DNA of 44,281 nt from Candidatus Segetimicrobium genomatis. Its GTDB lineage: Bacteria > Sysuimicrobiota > Sysuimicrobiia > Sysuimicrobiales > Kaftiobacteriaceae. Every line of letters begins with the position of its first letter. Position 1 is the stretch's first letter. The notes under the pieces were generated by a model. It was not told the origin of the DNA, did no database searches, and saw nothing but the letters and a program-made list of their open reading frames with translations. The stretch spans positions 1-44,281 of the forward strand of contig VBAI01000007.1 in assembly GCA_005882295.1 (NCBI GenBank). Reading direction: 5' to 3'. Made by a program: the position numbers and the translations under genes. Shown here in pieces: positions 17,689 to 26,357 of this stretch.

Positions 17689-18066
17689 ATGCCGAAGGAT
17701 CTCACGGTCGTAATGGAAGACCGGGTGGGGCAACTGGCGATGCTTGGCGAGGCGCTGGGGAAGGCCAAGGTCAATGTCTTGGGGGGATGCGGCATTACCT
17801 CCATGGGCAGGGGGACTATCCACCTGCTCTTCGATGACAAGGCCGTGGATGCCGCGAAGCGGGCCTTGCAGCAGGCCGGCATCACCGTTCAAGGTGAGCA
17901 GGACGTCCTGGTGCAGAAGGTCGCCGATCAACCTGGGGCGCTCGGTAAGCTCGCCCGCAAGCTGGCTGACGCCGGGGTGAACGTCAATCTGCTCTATCTG
18001 GCGACCGACACCCGCGTCGCGTTCGGCGTCAGCGACATAGCCAAAGCCAAAACCGCGCTCAAATAA
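17689..18066 (+). CDS. Tandem ACT-domain protein
   Basis: Two repeats: EDRVGQLAMLGEALGKAKVNVLGG and ADQPGALGKLARKLADAGVNVNLLYL. Confidence 0.8.
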   Translation: MPKDLTVVMEDRVGQLAMLGEALGKAKVNVLGGCGITSMGRGTIHLLFDDKAVDAAKRALQQAGITVQGEQDVLVQKVADQPGALGKLARKLADAGVNVNLLYLATDTRVAFGVSDIAKAKTALK

Positions 18067-18075
18067 ACCAACAAC

Positions 18076-18172
18076 GGTCTACCCAGTCTTCCCAGTCTAC
18101 CCAGTCTTCCCGGTCTCCAAGCCCAGCGTGGTTTGCAAGTAGACTAAGGAGACCAAGAAGACCAAGTAGACG
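18076..18172. repeat. Nonamer-array inverted repeat IR-E filling the gap between convergent stop codons
   Basis: Left GGTCTACCC AGTCTTCCC AGTCTACCC AGTCTTCCC GGTCTCCAA (18076-18120); right AAGTAGACT AAGGAGACC AAGAAGACC AAGTAGACG (18137-18172). Confidence 0.9.
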
Positions 18173-18183
18173 TTCTGAGTTTG

Positions 18184-18483
18184 TTAGCGGCGGTGCAAGA
18201 CGCTGAGGGCGTCTGGGCCCAGGAACGCGAAGAGGACGATGGCGAGAAAGAACATCGGCGTGACCACGGCATAGGCCAGGCTGAGCTTCTCATAGCGCAG
18301 GTGCATGAAGTAGGCGATGATCAGCCCCGCCTTCATCAGCGCCATGATCAGCAGCGAGATCACCAGCAGCGTATGCGGCAGGTGGACCAGGACGGCCCCC
18401 AGCTCAAGGAGGGTGATCACCAGGAGCCAGAACCAGACCACTCCATAGACACGATAGCCGCCAGCGTGTGCCTCTTCCGTCAT
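18184..18483 (-). CDS. Cytochrome c oxidase subunit IV-type small membrane protein
   Basis: Three TM segments, MALMKAGLIIAYFMHLRYEK motif; last gene of the oxidase operon. Confidence 0.8.
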   Translation of the reverse strand: MTEEAHAGGYRVYGVVWFWLLVITLLELGAVLVHLPHTLLVISLLIMALMKAGLIIAYFMHLRYEKLSLAYAVVTPMFFLAIVLFAFLGPDALSVLHRR

Positions 18484-18500
18484 CGCCCGCTCCTTGGCCG

Positions 18501-19121
18501 TCAGATCAAGTAGAGCAGCGTGAAGATGAATACCCACACCAGATCGACGAAGTGCCAGTACAGCCCCGCGATCTCTACACTCTCAGGCTGAATGCTCCGC
18601 CGGCTCCAGCGCAGTGTTGTCACCAAGAGGTACAGGACACCCACCGATACGTGTCCGCCGTGGAACCCGGTGGTGATGAAGAACGTCGCAGAAAACTGCG
18701 GGATTCCCCAGGGGTTGCCGAAGAGTCGCGCGCCTTCCCGGATGAAGTGGGTCCACTCGTAGGCCTGGCCGCAGAGGAACAGCAACCCCCCCAGCACGGT
18801 CAGGAGCAGGTACGGGATGACACGCCGGTGGTCCCCCCGTTTGGCCGCCGAGACCGCGACGGCCATGGTGGCGCTGCTGCAGATCAGGATGAAGGTCATC
18901 GCACCGACCAGGTACAGGTTGAAGATCTCGGCGCGCACGGGCCAGCGGCCCAGTGAGATGCGTATCACTCCGTAGCCCGCCAGGAGCCCGGCGAACGTCA
19001 GCGTGTCGGAGACCAGGAACAACCACATCATCAGCTTGGGCCAGCCGACGGCAAACGGAGACTTGCCCCCGCTCCAATCGGAGGCCAACACCTGCTGTTG
19101 GTCGACCGCGCCGTGAGCCAT
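18501..19121 (-). CDS. Heme-copper oxidase subunit III
   Basis: TGFHGGHVSVGVLYLLV..SVEIAGLYWHFVDLVWVFIFTLLYL. Confidence 0.92.
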   Translation of the reverse strand: MAHGAVDQQQVLASDWSGGKSPFAVGWPKLMMWLFLVSDTLTFAGLLAGYGVIRISLGRWPVRAEIFNLYLVGAMTFILICSSATMAVAVSAAKRGDHRRVIPYLLLTVLGGLLFLCGQAYEWTHFIREGARLFGNPWGIPQFSATFFITTGFHGGHVSVGVLYLLVTTLRWSRRSIQPESVEIAGLYWHFVDLVWVFIFTLLYLI

Positions 19122-19774
19122 CAGAGTGCGAATAGGATCACGAAGAGGTAGATCCATAATCCGGTCAGGAAGTGCCAGTATGCCGCGACCGGGTCCGCCA
19201 CATCCAGAGCCGCCGCCGCCGTCGCCGCCGCCGGTGCCCGGCGTACGGCGTAGAGGAGCGCGCCAATCCCGCCTGCCAGGTGAAGCCCGTGGGCTCCTGT
19301 GAGCAGGTAGAAGAACGAGCTGTGCGGGTAGGAGGACAGGTAAACTCCGGCCGCCACCAGCTGGCGCCAGGCCAGGAGCTGCCCGGCCAGGAATGCCAGC
19401 CCCAACAGTGTGGTGACCGTCAACCAGGTCCGCAGCCCGGCCATCTCCCCGCGCCGGGCGTGCCGGCGGGCCCCCTCCAGGGCGACGCTGCTGCCGAGCA
19501 GGACCCCGGTGGTGACCCAGAGCACCGGCGGGAGGGGACCGACCCGCCAGTCCGCCTCGCCCCGGCGAACGAGATATGTGCTGGTGAACGCGGCAAACAG
19601 CACGGTGATGGCACCCACCAGCAGCCACACGGCGATGCGCGCCGGAGTGGTCGCGGGCGTGCCCGCGAGCGCGTCACCTCCGGTCCCATCAGGCCCGCGA
19701 CCACCGATGGCCGGGGTGCCGGGATCACGAGCGCTAGGTGGTCGTTCGAGTGTCCGCGTAGGAGCTGGCATCAC
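19121..19774 (-). CDS. Second, divergent heme-copper oxidase subunit III-like protein
   Basis: LTGAHGLHLAGGIGALLYAV..AAYWHFLTGLWIYLFVILFAL; ATGA-type overlap with the next gene. Confidence 0.85.
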   Translation of the reverse strand: MMPAPTRTLERPPSARDPGTPAIGGRGPDGTGGDALAGTPATTPARIAVWLLVGAITVLFAAFTSTYLVRRGEADWRVGPLPPVLWVTTGVLLGSSVALEGARRHARRGEMAGLRTWLTVTTLLGLAFLAGQLLAWRQLVAAGVYLSSYPHSSFFYLLTGAHGLHLAGGIGALLYAVRRAPAAATAAAALDVADPVAAYWHFLTGLWIYLFVILFAL

Positions 19775-21636
19775 GCGCTGTTCAGGTCCGTCGTCGGAGG
19801 TTCGTCGGGGGCGCCGCCCTGCACCGGATGGTGCAGGGCGCCACCCGCGACCACCGCAGCCGTGACGGGCACCGTTTGAGGAATATAGTCTTCCGTGGCG
19901 CCCGGCACGCTATAGTCGTACGGCCAGCGGTGCACCGTCGGCAGGGTTGCCCCCCAGTTCCCATGCGGCGGAGGCGAGTCCGCCTGCCACTCCAGGGTGT
20001 TCGCGTGCCACGGATTCCCCTCCGCCTTGGGCCCGCGGAACAGGCTGCGGATAAAGTTGTAGGCGAAGATGAGCTGCGCGAGGCCGAGCCCGAATGCCGC
20101 GAGCGAGACGAACATGTTCAGACCCGACAACCCGCGGAGGAAATCGTACATTTGCGGCGAGTAGTACCGGCGCGGCTCGCCCGCCATCCCCAGGAAGTGC
20201 ATCGGGAAGAACGTGGCGTAGATGCCGACAAATGTCAGCCAGAAGTGCAGCTTCCCCAGCCTCTCGTCCATCATCCGGCCGAACATCTTCGGGAACCAGT
20301 GATACAACCCGCCGAACAGGCCGAAGAGGGCGGCGCTGGCCATCACGAAGTGGAAGTGCGCCACCACAAAGAATGTGTCCTGGAAGTAGACGTCCACAGC
20401 CGGCGACCCCAGGAAGATTCCGGTCAGGCCCCCGGTGACAAACAGCGACACGAAACCGATGGCGAAGAGCATCGCCGGGGTGAAGTGGATCCGCGCCCGC
20501 CAGAGCGTCGCCACCCAGTTGAACGTCTTGACCGCCGAGGGGATGGCAATCGCCAGCGTCGTCACCATGAAGGCCGTCCCCACCAGGGGATTCATGCCGC
20601 TGGTGAACATGTGGTGGCCCCATACCAGAAAGCTCAGGAACGCGATCGCGCAGATCGACGCCACCATCGCCTTGTACCCAAAGATCGGCTTCCGGCCGTG
20701 CACGGCCAGGATCTCTGAAACGATTCCCATCGGTGGGAGGATCAGCACGTACACCTCGGGGTGGCCGAGGAACCAGAACAGGTGCTGCCACAGCAGCGGG
20801 TTGCCGCCCTGATGGGTGACCAGTTGGCCCCCGACCACCAGGCCCGATGGCACGAAGAAGCTGGTCCCCAGGTGGCGGTCGAACAGCAGCATCACCACCG
20901 CCGCGAACAGCACCGGAAACGACAGCAGCATCAAGATGGCGGTGGTAAACTGCGCCCACGTCACCAGCGGCATCCGGCCCATCGACATGCCGCGGGTGCG
21001 CAGCTGCAGCACGGTGGTGATGTAGTTCAGCGAGCCGAACAGGAACGAGACGATCAAGATGGCCAGGCTGACCAGCCACAGCGACTGGCCCAGCCCCGAT
21101 CCCGGCGCGGCGAGTCCCGTTCCCGTCGCGGGATTGTATAACGCGGACAGGGGGGGATAGGCGGTCCACCCGGCGTTAGGGGCCCCGCCGGCCACGAAGA
21201 ACGACGCCAGCAGCACCACGATTGCCGGCGGGTACAGCCAGTACGACAGCATGTTCATGAACGGGAAGGCCATATCCCGCGCGCCGATCGTGAGCGGAAT
21301 GAGAAAATTGCCAAACCCGCCGGACAGCGCGGTGGTCAGGACGAAGAAGATCATGATCGAGCCGTGCATGGTGACGACGGCGAGGTAGAAGTCGGGCTTC
21401 AGCGTTCCGTCACCCGTGAACCCGCCGGGGAACAGCCATTTGGCCAGCCCCCACCGCGCCCCGGGCCAGCCCAGTTCCATACGGATCAACATCGCCAGGA
21501 CCCCGCCGACCGCCGCCATGAACAGCGAGGTCATCATGTACTGGATGCCGATAATCTTGTGGTCCTGGCTGAAGACATAGCGCTGGAGAAATCCGAGTTT
21601 GTGCTCTTCGTGTGCTGCTTCGTGCATCACCGCCAT
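19771..21636 (-). CDS. Heme-copper (cytochrome c) oxidase subunit I
   Basis: FLGHPEVYVLILPPMG, VWGHHMFTSGMNP, IPSAVKTFNW, VVAHFHFVMASAALFGLF. Confidence 0.95.
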   Translation of the reverse strand: MAVMHEAAHEEHKLGFLQRYVFSQDHKIIGIQYMMTSLFMAAVGGVLAMLIRMELGWPGARWGLAKWLFPGGFTGDGTLKPDFYLAVVTMHGSIMIFFVLTTALSGGFGNFLIPLTIGARDMAFPFMNMLSYWLYPPAIVVLLASFFVAGGAPNAGWTAYPPLSALYNPATGTGLAAPGSGLGQSLWLVSLAILIVSFLFGSLNYITTVLQLRTRGMSMGRMPLVTWAQFTTAILMLLSFPVLFAAVVMLLFDRHLGTSFFVPSGLVVGGQLVTHQGGNPLLWQHLFWFLGHPEVYVLILPPMGIVSEILAVHGRKPIFGYKAMVASICAIAFLSFLVWGHHMFTSGMNPLVGTAFMVTTLAIAIPSAVKTFNWVATLWRARIHFTPAMLFAIGFVSLFVTGGLTGIFLGSPAVDVYFQDTFFVVAHFHFVMASAALFGLFGGLYHWFPKMFGRMMDERLGKLHFWLTFVGIYATFFPMHFLGMAGEPRRYYSPQMYDFLRGLSGLNMFVSLAAFGLGLAQLIFAYNFIRSLFRGPKAEGNPWHANTLEWQADSPPPHGNWGATLPTVHRWPYDYSVPGATEDYIPQTVPVTAAVVAGGALHHPVQGGAPDEPPTTDLNSA

Positions 21637-21682
21637 CGTTTGCTCCTCGTCTACGACGCCAGAGGCGCCGGCCCGTGAGGCG

Positions 21683-22510
21683 TCAGTGCGACTGCTGCGC
21701 CAGCCAGGTCTGGACTGCGTCCGCGGATTCGACCATGACCTTCCCGCGCATGATGTAATGGCCGATTCCGCACAGTTCCGCGCAGGCGATTTCGTAAGTG
21801 CCTTCGCGCGTCGGCGTGAACCAGATCTCCACAGTCATCCCCGGCACGGCGTCCTGCTTGACGCGAAACGCGGGGATGAAGAAGCTGTGCAGCACGTCTT
21901 TGGATCGAATTCTGACGCGCACCGGCCGGTTGACGGCGAGGTGCAGCTCCCGCGTCACGAGGTCGTCCGCGCTGGCCGGATCCGCCGGATCTAGACCCAT
22001 CGGGTTGTCCTTGGGGGAGATCCTCGCCGGATCCACGCGCCCAAAGATCCCGTCCGGCCCTGGGTAGCGAAACAGCCATCCAAATTGCTCGCCGCGCACC
22101 TCCACGACCATGGAATCCGCGGGAGCCGGGCCGTGGACGCGCGCCCAGACCACTGCCCCCATCGAAATCAGCGTGACCAGGACCGCCGCCGGGACTAAGG
22201 TGTACGTCAACTCGAGAGTTCGGTCATCATGCCAGTAGGCCGCCCGTTCAGTACCCCGCGCACCAAAGCGCCAGACGAACGCGGCGATCAAGATGTGGAC
22301 CAGGACGAACACGATGCCGGTGACCACAAACGTCGTATAGATCAGCCGGTCGACGTCGACGCCGTGCGCGGAAGCGACCGGCAGGAGCCACCAATACCGG
22401 CGCGCCAGCAGCGTCATCCCGACACCGCCGAACACGATCATCACGACAATCAGCGAGGCGAGAAGCCGGCCGGTACGGCGCTCGCCGGTAGCAGCTGGAA
22501 TTTCCGCCAT
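21683..22510 (-). CDS. Heme-copper oxidase subunit II
   Basis: VLHSFFIPAFRVKQDAVPGM and CuA site CAELCGIGHYIM. Confidence 0.95.
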   Translation of the reverse strand: MAEIPAATGERRTGRLLASLIVVMIVFGGVGMTLLARRYWWLLPVASAHGVDVDRLIYTTFVVTGIVFVLVHILIAAFVWRFGARGTERAAYWHDDRTLELTYTLVPAAVLVTLISMGAVVWARVHGPAPADSMVVEVRGEQFGWLFRYPGPDGIFGRVDPARISPKDNPMGLDPADPASADDLVTRELHLAVNRPVRVRIRSKDVLHSFFIPAFRVKQDAVPGMTVEIWFTPTREGTYEIACAELCGIGHYIMRGKVMVESADAVQTWLAQQSH

Positions 22511-22591
22511 GTGGGTGGCGTCCTCAGGAACTGACGTGCAGTTACCAGTAGTTATTTTTGCCTTCGGCGTCGAGTTTCCTGCGGTTACGGC

Positions 22592-23164
22592 CTACTGCCG
22601 TAACAGCCCTGTGATTTGCCGATGTAATCGCTGATACCCGTCGGGCCCGACATACCCCCCAGGGACTTTGTCGCGGAGCTGCATCCGGGGATCGAGAAAG
22701 AAGGTCGTGGGCAGCCCGGTGACCCCGTACGCCGTGAGACGGGTCTGCTCGGGATCGAAGACGCTGGGGTAGGTGATGGCCAGTTTCTTCAAAAACACCG
22801 CGGCGTCGTCGTAGTCATCGGCCACGTTGATGCCGAGCACGACGACCCCCTGGGTCCGGAATTCCTGCCAGGTCCGCTCCAGGTTCGGCATCTCCTCCCG
22901 GCAGGGTACACACCACGAAGCCCAAAAGTTCAGGACCACGATGTTCCCGCGATAGGCCGACAGGACGATCGGCGGGCCCGCAAAGGAACGAAGCCTGAAA
23001 TCCGGGGCGGGCCCCATCGATCGAAAGTTAGATGCGTCCGGGGCGGGAGCCCTGGGGGATGACGGCTGGGTCCACCGCGTCACGGTCGTCGCCAGGGCGG
23101 CTGCGATCGCGAGCGAGCCGATGACCACACTTCCCCACACCATCCAGGACCGCATGCCGTGCAT
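22592..23164 (-). CDS. TlpA/ResA-like thiol-disulfide oxidoreductase
   Basis: N-terminal TM, LNFWASWCVPCREEMPNLE, GLPTTFFLDP. Confidence 0.9.
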   Translation of the reverse strand: MHGMRSWMVWGSVVIGSLAIAAALATTVTRWTQPSSPRAPAPDASNFRSMGPAPDFRLRSFAGPPIVLSAYRGNIVVLNFWASWCVPCREEMPNLERTWQEFRTQGVVVLGINVADDYDDAAVFLKKLAITYPSVFDPEQTRLTAYGVTGLPTTFFLDPRMQLRDKVPGGYVGPDGYQRLHRQITGLLRQ

Positions 23165-23314
23165 CTGCGAACTCACTATATCGCACCGGGGCAGGACAGG
23201 GGAACGAGCCCGCTCGGCCCCGGCGCTGTCATAATAGGGCTGCCGCCCGATAGCGCGGTCCACGGTCCCGCCCGACGGTGGAAGACAGAGCGGAGCGTAT
23301 CCGGGATCTCGCCT

Positions 23315-24625
23315 ATGACCGATCACGATTTTGGTGCACGCGTGCCGAAGGGGCGCCAGAGTCCAGCCGACTCCGCGGCGGCCGCGGTGCTGGAAGGCCG
23401 GAGCTCCAGGCGTGGAATCTCGCGGATCCTCCCATTCCTGGGACCGGCGTTTGTGGCCTGCGTCGCGTACATCGATCCCGGGAACTTCGCGACCAACATC
23501 GCCGGAGGTGCGCAGTACGGCTACCTGTTGCTGTGGGTGGTCATCGCCAGCAACCTGACAGCCATGCTGGTGCAGGCGCTGTCGGCTAAACTGGGAATCG
23601 CGACCGGGCGGAACCTCGCCGAGGTGTGCCGCGACCGGTTCCCGCGGCCCGTGGTCTGGGGGATGTGGGTCGTCAGTGAACTTGTGGCGATGGCCACCGA
23701 TCTGGCGGAGTTCCTCGGCGCCGCGCTGGGATTCTACCTCCTGTTCCGCATCCCGCTCTTTATCGCCGCACTCCTTGCCGGGGTGGTCACGCTGCTGATC
23801 CTGGCGTTGGAGCGGCGGGGGTTCCGCTCCGTCGAAGCAGTGATTACAGCGTTTGTCGGCGTCATCGCGGTGTCGTATCTGATCGAGACCATCCTCGACC
23901 GGCCGGACTGGACCGCCGTTGCGATCGGAGCGGTCGTGCCACGGTTTGCGGGAACGGAGAGCGTGCTCCTGGCCACCGGCATCCTGGGGGCCACCGTGAT
24001 GCCGCACGTCGTCTTCTTGCATTCGGCCCTGACGCAACACCGCATTGTGCCGCGCAACGAGGCGCAGGCGAGGCTGCTCTACCGTTTCGAGGTCACCGAC
24101 GTGGTACTGGCGATGGGGCTGGCGGGTGCCGTGAATGCCGCGATGCTGATCATGGCGGCCTCCACGTTCTATACGCATGCGCTGACGCACATCGCCAGCA
24201 TCGATGAGGCGCACCGTACCCTGGCGCCGCTGCTGGGCCGGGCCAGCAGCACGATTTTCGCCATCTCGCTGCTGGCCTCGGGCCTATCGTCGTCCACGGT
24301 CGGGACCATGGCCGGTCAAGTGATCATGCAGGGTTTTCTGCACCGGCAGATTCCCATTTGGATCCGGCGGCTGGTAACGATGATTCCGGCGCTGGTCGTG
24401 ATCGCGATGGGCCTGGATCCTACGCGGACGCTGGTGCTCAGCCAGGTCGTCCTCAGTTTTGGGCTGCCGTTTGCCCTGGTGCCGCTGGTCATCTTCACCA
24501 GCCGCCGGGACGTCATGGGCGCACTGGCGAATCACCGCATCACGACTGTGCTGGCGTCGGCCGTCACCACCGTCATTATCGCGCTGAACGTATTCTTACT
24601 GTTCCGACTCCTGACTGGAGGCTAG
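23315..24625 (+). CDS. NRAMP-family divalent metal transporter (MntH-like)
   Basis: YIDPGNFATNI, ILGATVMPHVVFLHSAL. Confidence 0.92.
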   Translation: MTDHDFGARVPKGRQSPADSAAAAVLEGRSSRRGISRILPFLGPAFVACVAYIDPGNFATNIAGGAQYGYLLLWVVIASNLTAMLVQALSAKLGIATGRNLAEVCRDRFPRPVVWGMWVVSELVAMATDLAEFLGAALGFYLLFRIPLFIAALLAGVVTLLILALERRGFRSVEAVITAFVGVIAVSYLIETILDRPDWTAVAIGAVVPRFAGTESVLLATGILGATVMPHVVFLHSALTQHRIVPRNEAQARLLYRFEVTDVVLAMGLAGAVNAAMLIMAASTFYTHALTHIASIDEAHRTLAPLLGRASSTIFAISLLASGLSSSTVGTMAGQVIMQGFLHRQIPIWIRRLVTMIPALVVIAMGLDPTRTLVLSQVVLSFGLPFALVPLVIFTSRRDVMGALANHRITTVLASAVTTVIIALNVFLLFRLLTGG

Positions 24626-24626
24626 G

Positions 24627-25574
24627 GTGTTCGGCCACCTGCTGGTCCCGCTCGATGGGTCGCGGCTCGCTGAGACGGCGCTCCCGGCCGCAGCCGAGCT
24701 CGCGCGTCGCCTGCGCGCGTCGGTGACGCTCCTGCACGTCCTGGAACCGGATGCTCCGCCGACCGTGCACGGTGATCGTCACCTGCGTTCTCCTGCGGAG
24801 GCGGAGGGATATCTGGCCGGGGCGGCCGACTGGATGGCCGCGCGCCAGGTGTCCGCGGACGTCGCCCTCAACCAGCAGCAAGGCGATGTCGCCGCCACGA
24901 TCGCCCGGATCGGGGGCGCGGTCGGCGCCGATCTGATCGTGCTCACGACGCACGGGCGGAGCGGTGTGCGCGGGCTGCTCTTCGGCCGCGTGGCGCAGCA
25001 GGTCTTGCAGCGGGGCGCGATTCCCGTGCTGCTGATCCAGCCGTCTGCGTCCGGCCGCGACGCCGCGTTTGCCTTCCGGCGGTTGCTCGTCCCGCTGGAC
25101 GGGAGCGATACCTCGGAGCGCGCCCTTCCTGCTGCGGCGGCGCTGGCCGCCGCCTACGGGGCGGAGCTGGGGTTGATGCGAGTTGTGCCGACTGTGGACA
25201 CGGTGTCGGGGGATCAGTCGGCCCCCGCGCGGCTGCTGCCCACGACCACGGCGGCGATGCTCGAGGTCGAAGCCGCTGAGGCCGGAAGCTATCTCGAGCG
25301 GATCGCGGGCGGGATGCGACAGGAGGGCAGGGTGGTGGCAACGGCCGTCGGCCGGGGGGATCCTGTGCGTGTGCTCGCCGACGCCGTCAGGCAGCGCCAG
25401 GTCGACCTGATGGTGATGGCCACACACGGCCGGTCAGGCGTCAGCGCGGTCTGGGCCGGCAGTGTCGCGTCGCGCCTGATCGGAACGGGGGCCACACCTG
25501 TCCTTCTGGTGCGCATTCCGCCTCACGATGAGAAAACGCCTGATCTGCTCCGGCCTAGCGCTCCTCCTCCCTGA
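24627..25574 (+). CDS. Tandem universal stress protein (two UspA domains)
   Basis: LLVPLDGS..LTTHGRSGVRGLLFGRVAQQVL and LLVPLDGSDTSERAL..MATHGRSGVSAVWAGSVASRLI. Confidence 0.92.
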   Translation: MFGHLLVPLDGSRLAETALPAAAELARRLRASVTLLHVLEPDAPPTVHGDRHLRSPAEAEGYLAGAADWMAARQVSADVALNQQQGDVAATIARIGGAVGADLIVLTTHGRSGVRGLLFGRVAQQVLQRGAIPVLLIQPSASGRDAAFAFRRLLVPLDGSDTSERALPAAAALAAAYGAELGLMRVVPTVDTVSGDQSAPARLLPTTTAAMLEVEAAEAGSYLERIAGGMRQEGRVVATAVGRGDPVRVLADAVRQRQVDLMVMATHGRSGVSAVWAGSVASRLIGTGATPVLLVRIPPHDEKTPDLLRPSAPPP

Positions 25575-26028
25575 CGGTCAATACGGGGATGTGGCTGTGG
25601 CGGACGACGTACTCTGCGACGCTGCCGAAGAAGATATGCGCCAGGCCGGTCCGGCCGTGGGTGCCCATCACGATCAGGTCGGCGCCAATCTCGCGGGCCA
25701 CATTCAGGATGCCGGTCCGTGCGGGCCCCTCACGCACCATCGTCTTCGCCTTCGGATAGCGGGCGGCAACCTTGGCCATCTCAGTTTTCGTCTCCGCGCG
25801 CAGGCGGTCGATGAGCTCCGCGGCCGCTGGCATCGCGGCGAATTCTGTCGGCAGACCGGCGATCCCGGCTAGACTGACGTCCAGAACGTTCAGGATCCCC
25901 AGCTCCGCGCCGAACGCGGCGCTCAAACTCGTCGCCCACTGCAGCGCCGGTTCTGCGGCGGGGGAGAAATCGGTGGGAGCCAGGATGCGCTTCAGGCGCG
26001 GGAGAGTCTGGACCCGGGTACTGCTCAT
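25555..26028 (-). CDS. Universal stress protein (single domain)
   Basis: RILAPTDFSPAAEPAL..VMGTHGRTGLAHIFFGSVAEYVVRHSHIPVLTV. Confidence 0.92.
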   Translation of the reverse strand: MSSTRVQTLPRLKRILAPTDFSPAAEPALQWATSLSAAFGAELGILNVLDVSLAGIAGLPTEFAAMPAAAELIDRLRAETKTEMAKVAARYPKAKTMVREGPARTGILNVAREIGADLIVMGTHGRTGLAHIFFGSVAEYVVRHSHIPVLTVREEER

Positions 26029-26032
26029 ATGC

Positions 26033-26281
26033 TCACCTCGAGGTGCGTCCTGTGCCCGTCATCTTTCCTTGAAGGGCCTTCAGGGCGACGGCATATCCCG
26101 TCAGCAGGCCATGGTAGAAGCCCCGGGCGACCGGTGAGCCCACCTGCAAATACCGGGCGTGAGCCCGGTCAGTCGCTCTTACCAAACGCTGCCACGCTTT
26201 AGGGTTGTCCCGAGCGCGAATCCGCAACTTATCGAATAACTCCTCTACCGCTTCGGGCTGAGCGACGATAAATCGCTGCAT
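26033..26281 (-). CDS. Hypothetical protein (82 aa)
   Basis: ATG 26281 preceded by AGGAGGTGTAGC; MQRFIVAQPEAVEELFDKLRIRARDN. Confidence 0.6.
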   Translation of the reverse strand: MQRFIVAQPEAVEELFDKLRIRARDNPKAWQRLVRATDRAHARYLQVGSPVARGFYHGLLTGYAVALKALQGKMTGTGRTSR

Positions 26282-26357
26282 GCTACACCTCCTCATGATG
26301 CGCAATATCGATTCTCTCATACGAAGCTCCAGCGCGCTCTGTCACCTGCTGGCCGGT

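Noticed and set aside
18501-19628. 375-aa subunit III ORF start
   Set aside because: The first ~170 residues are frame-shifted antisense-like sequence over the neighbouring subunit III gene; true start is ATG 19121.
22584-22604. GTTACGG/CCGTAAC hairpin at the tlpA stop codon
   Set aside because: Only 7 bp, no T tract on either strand; too weak to call.
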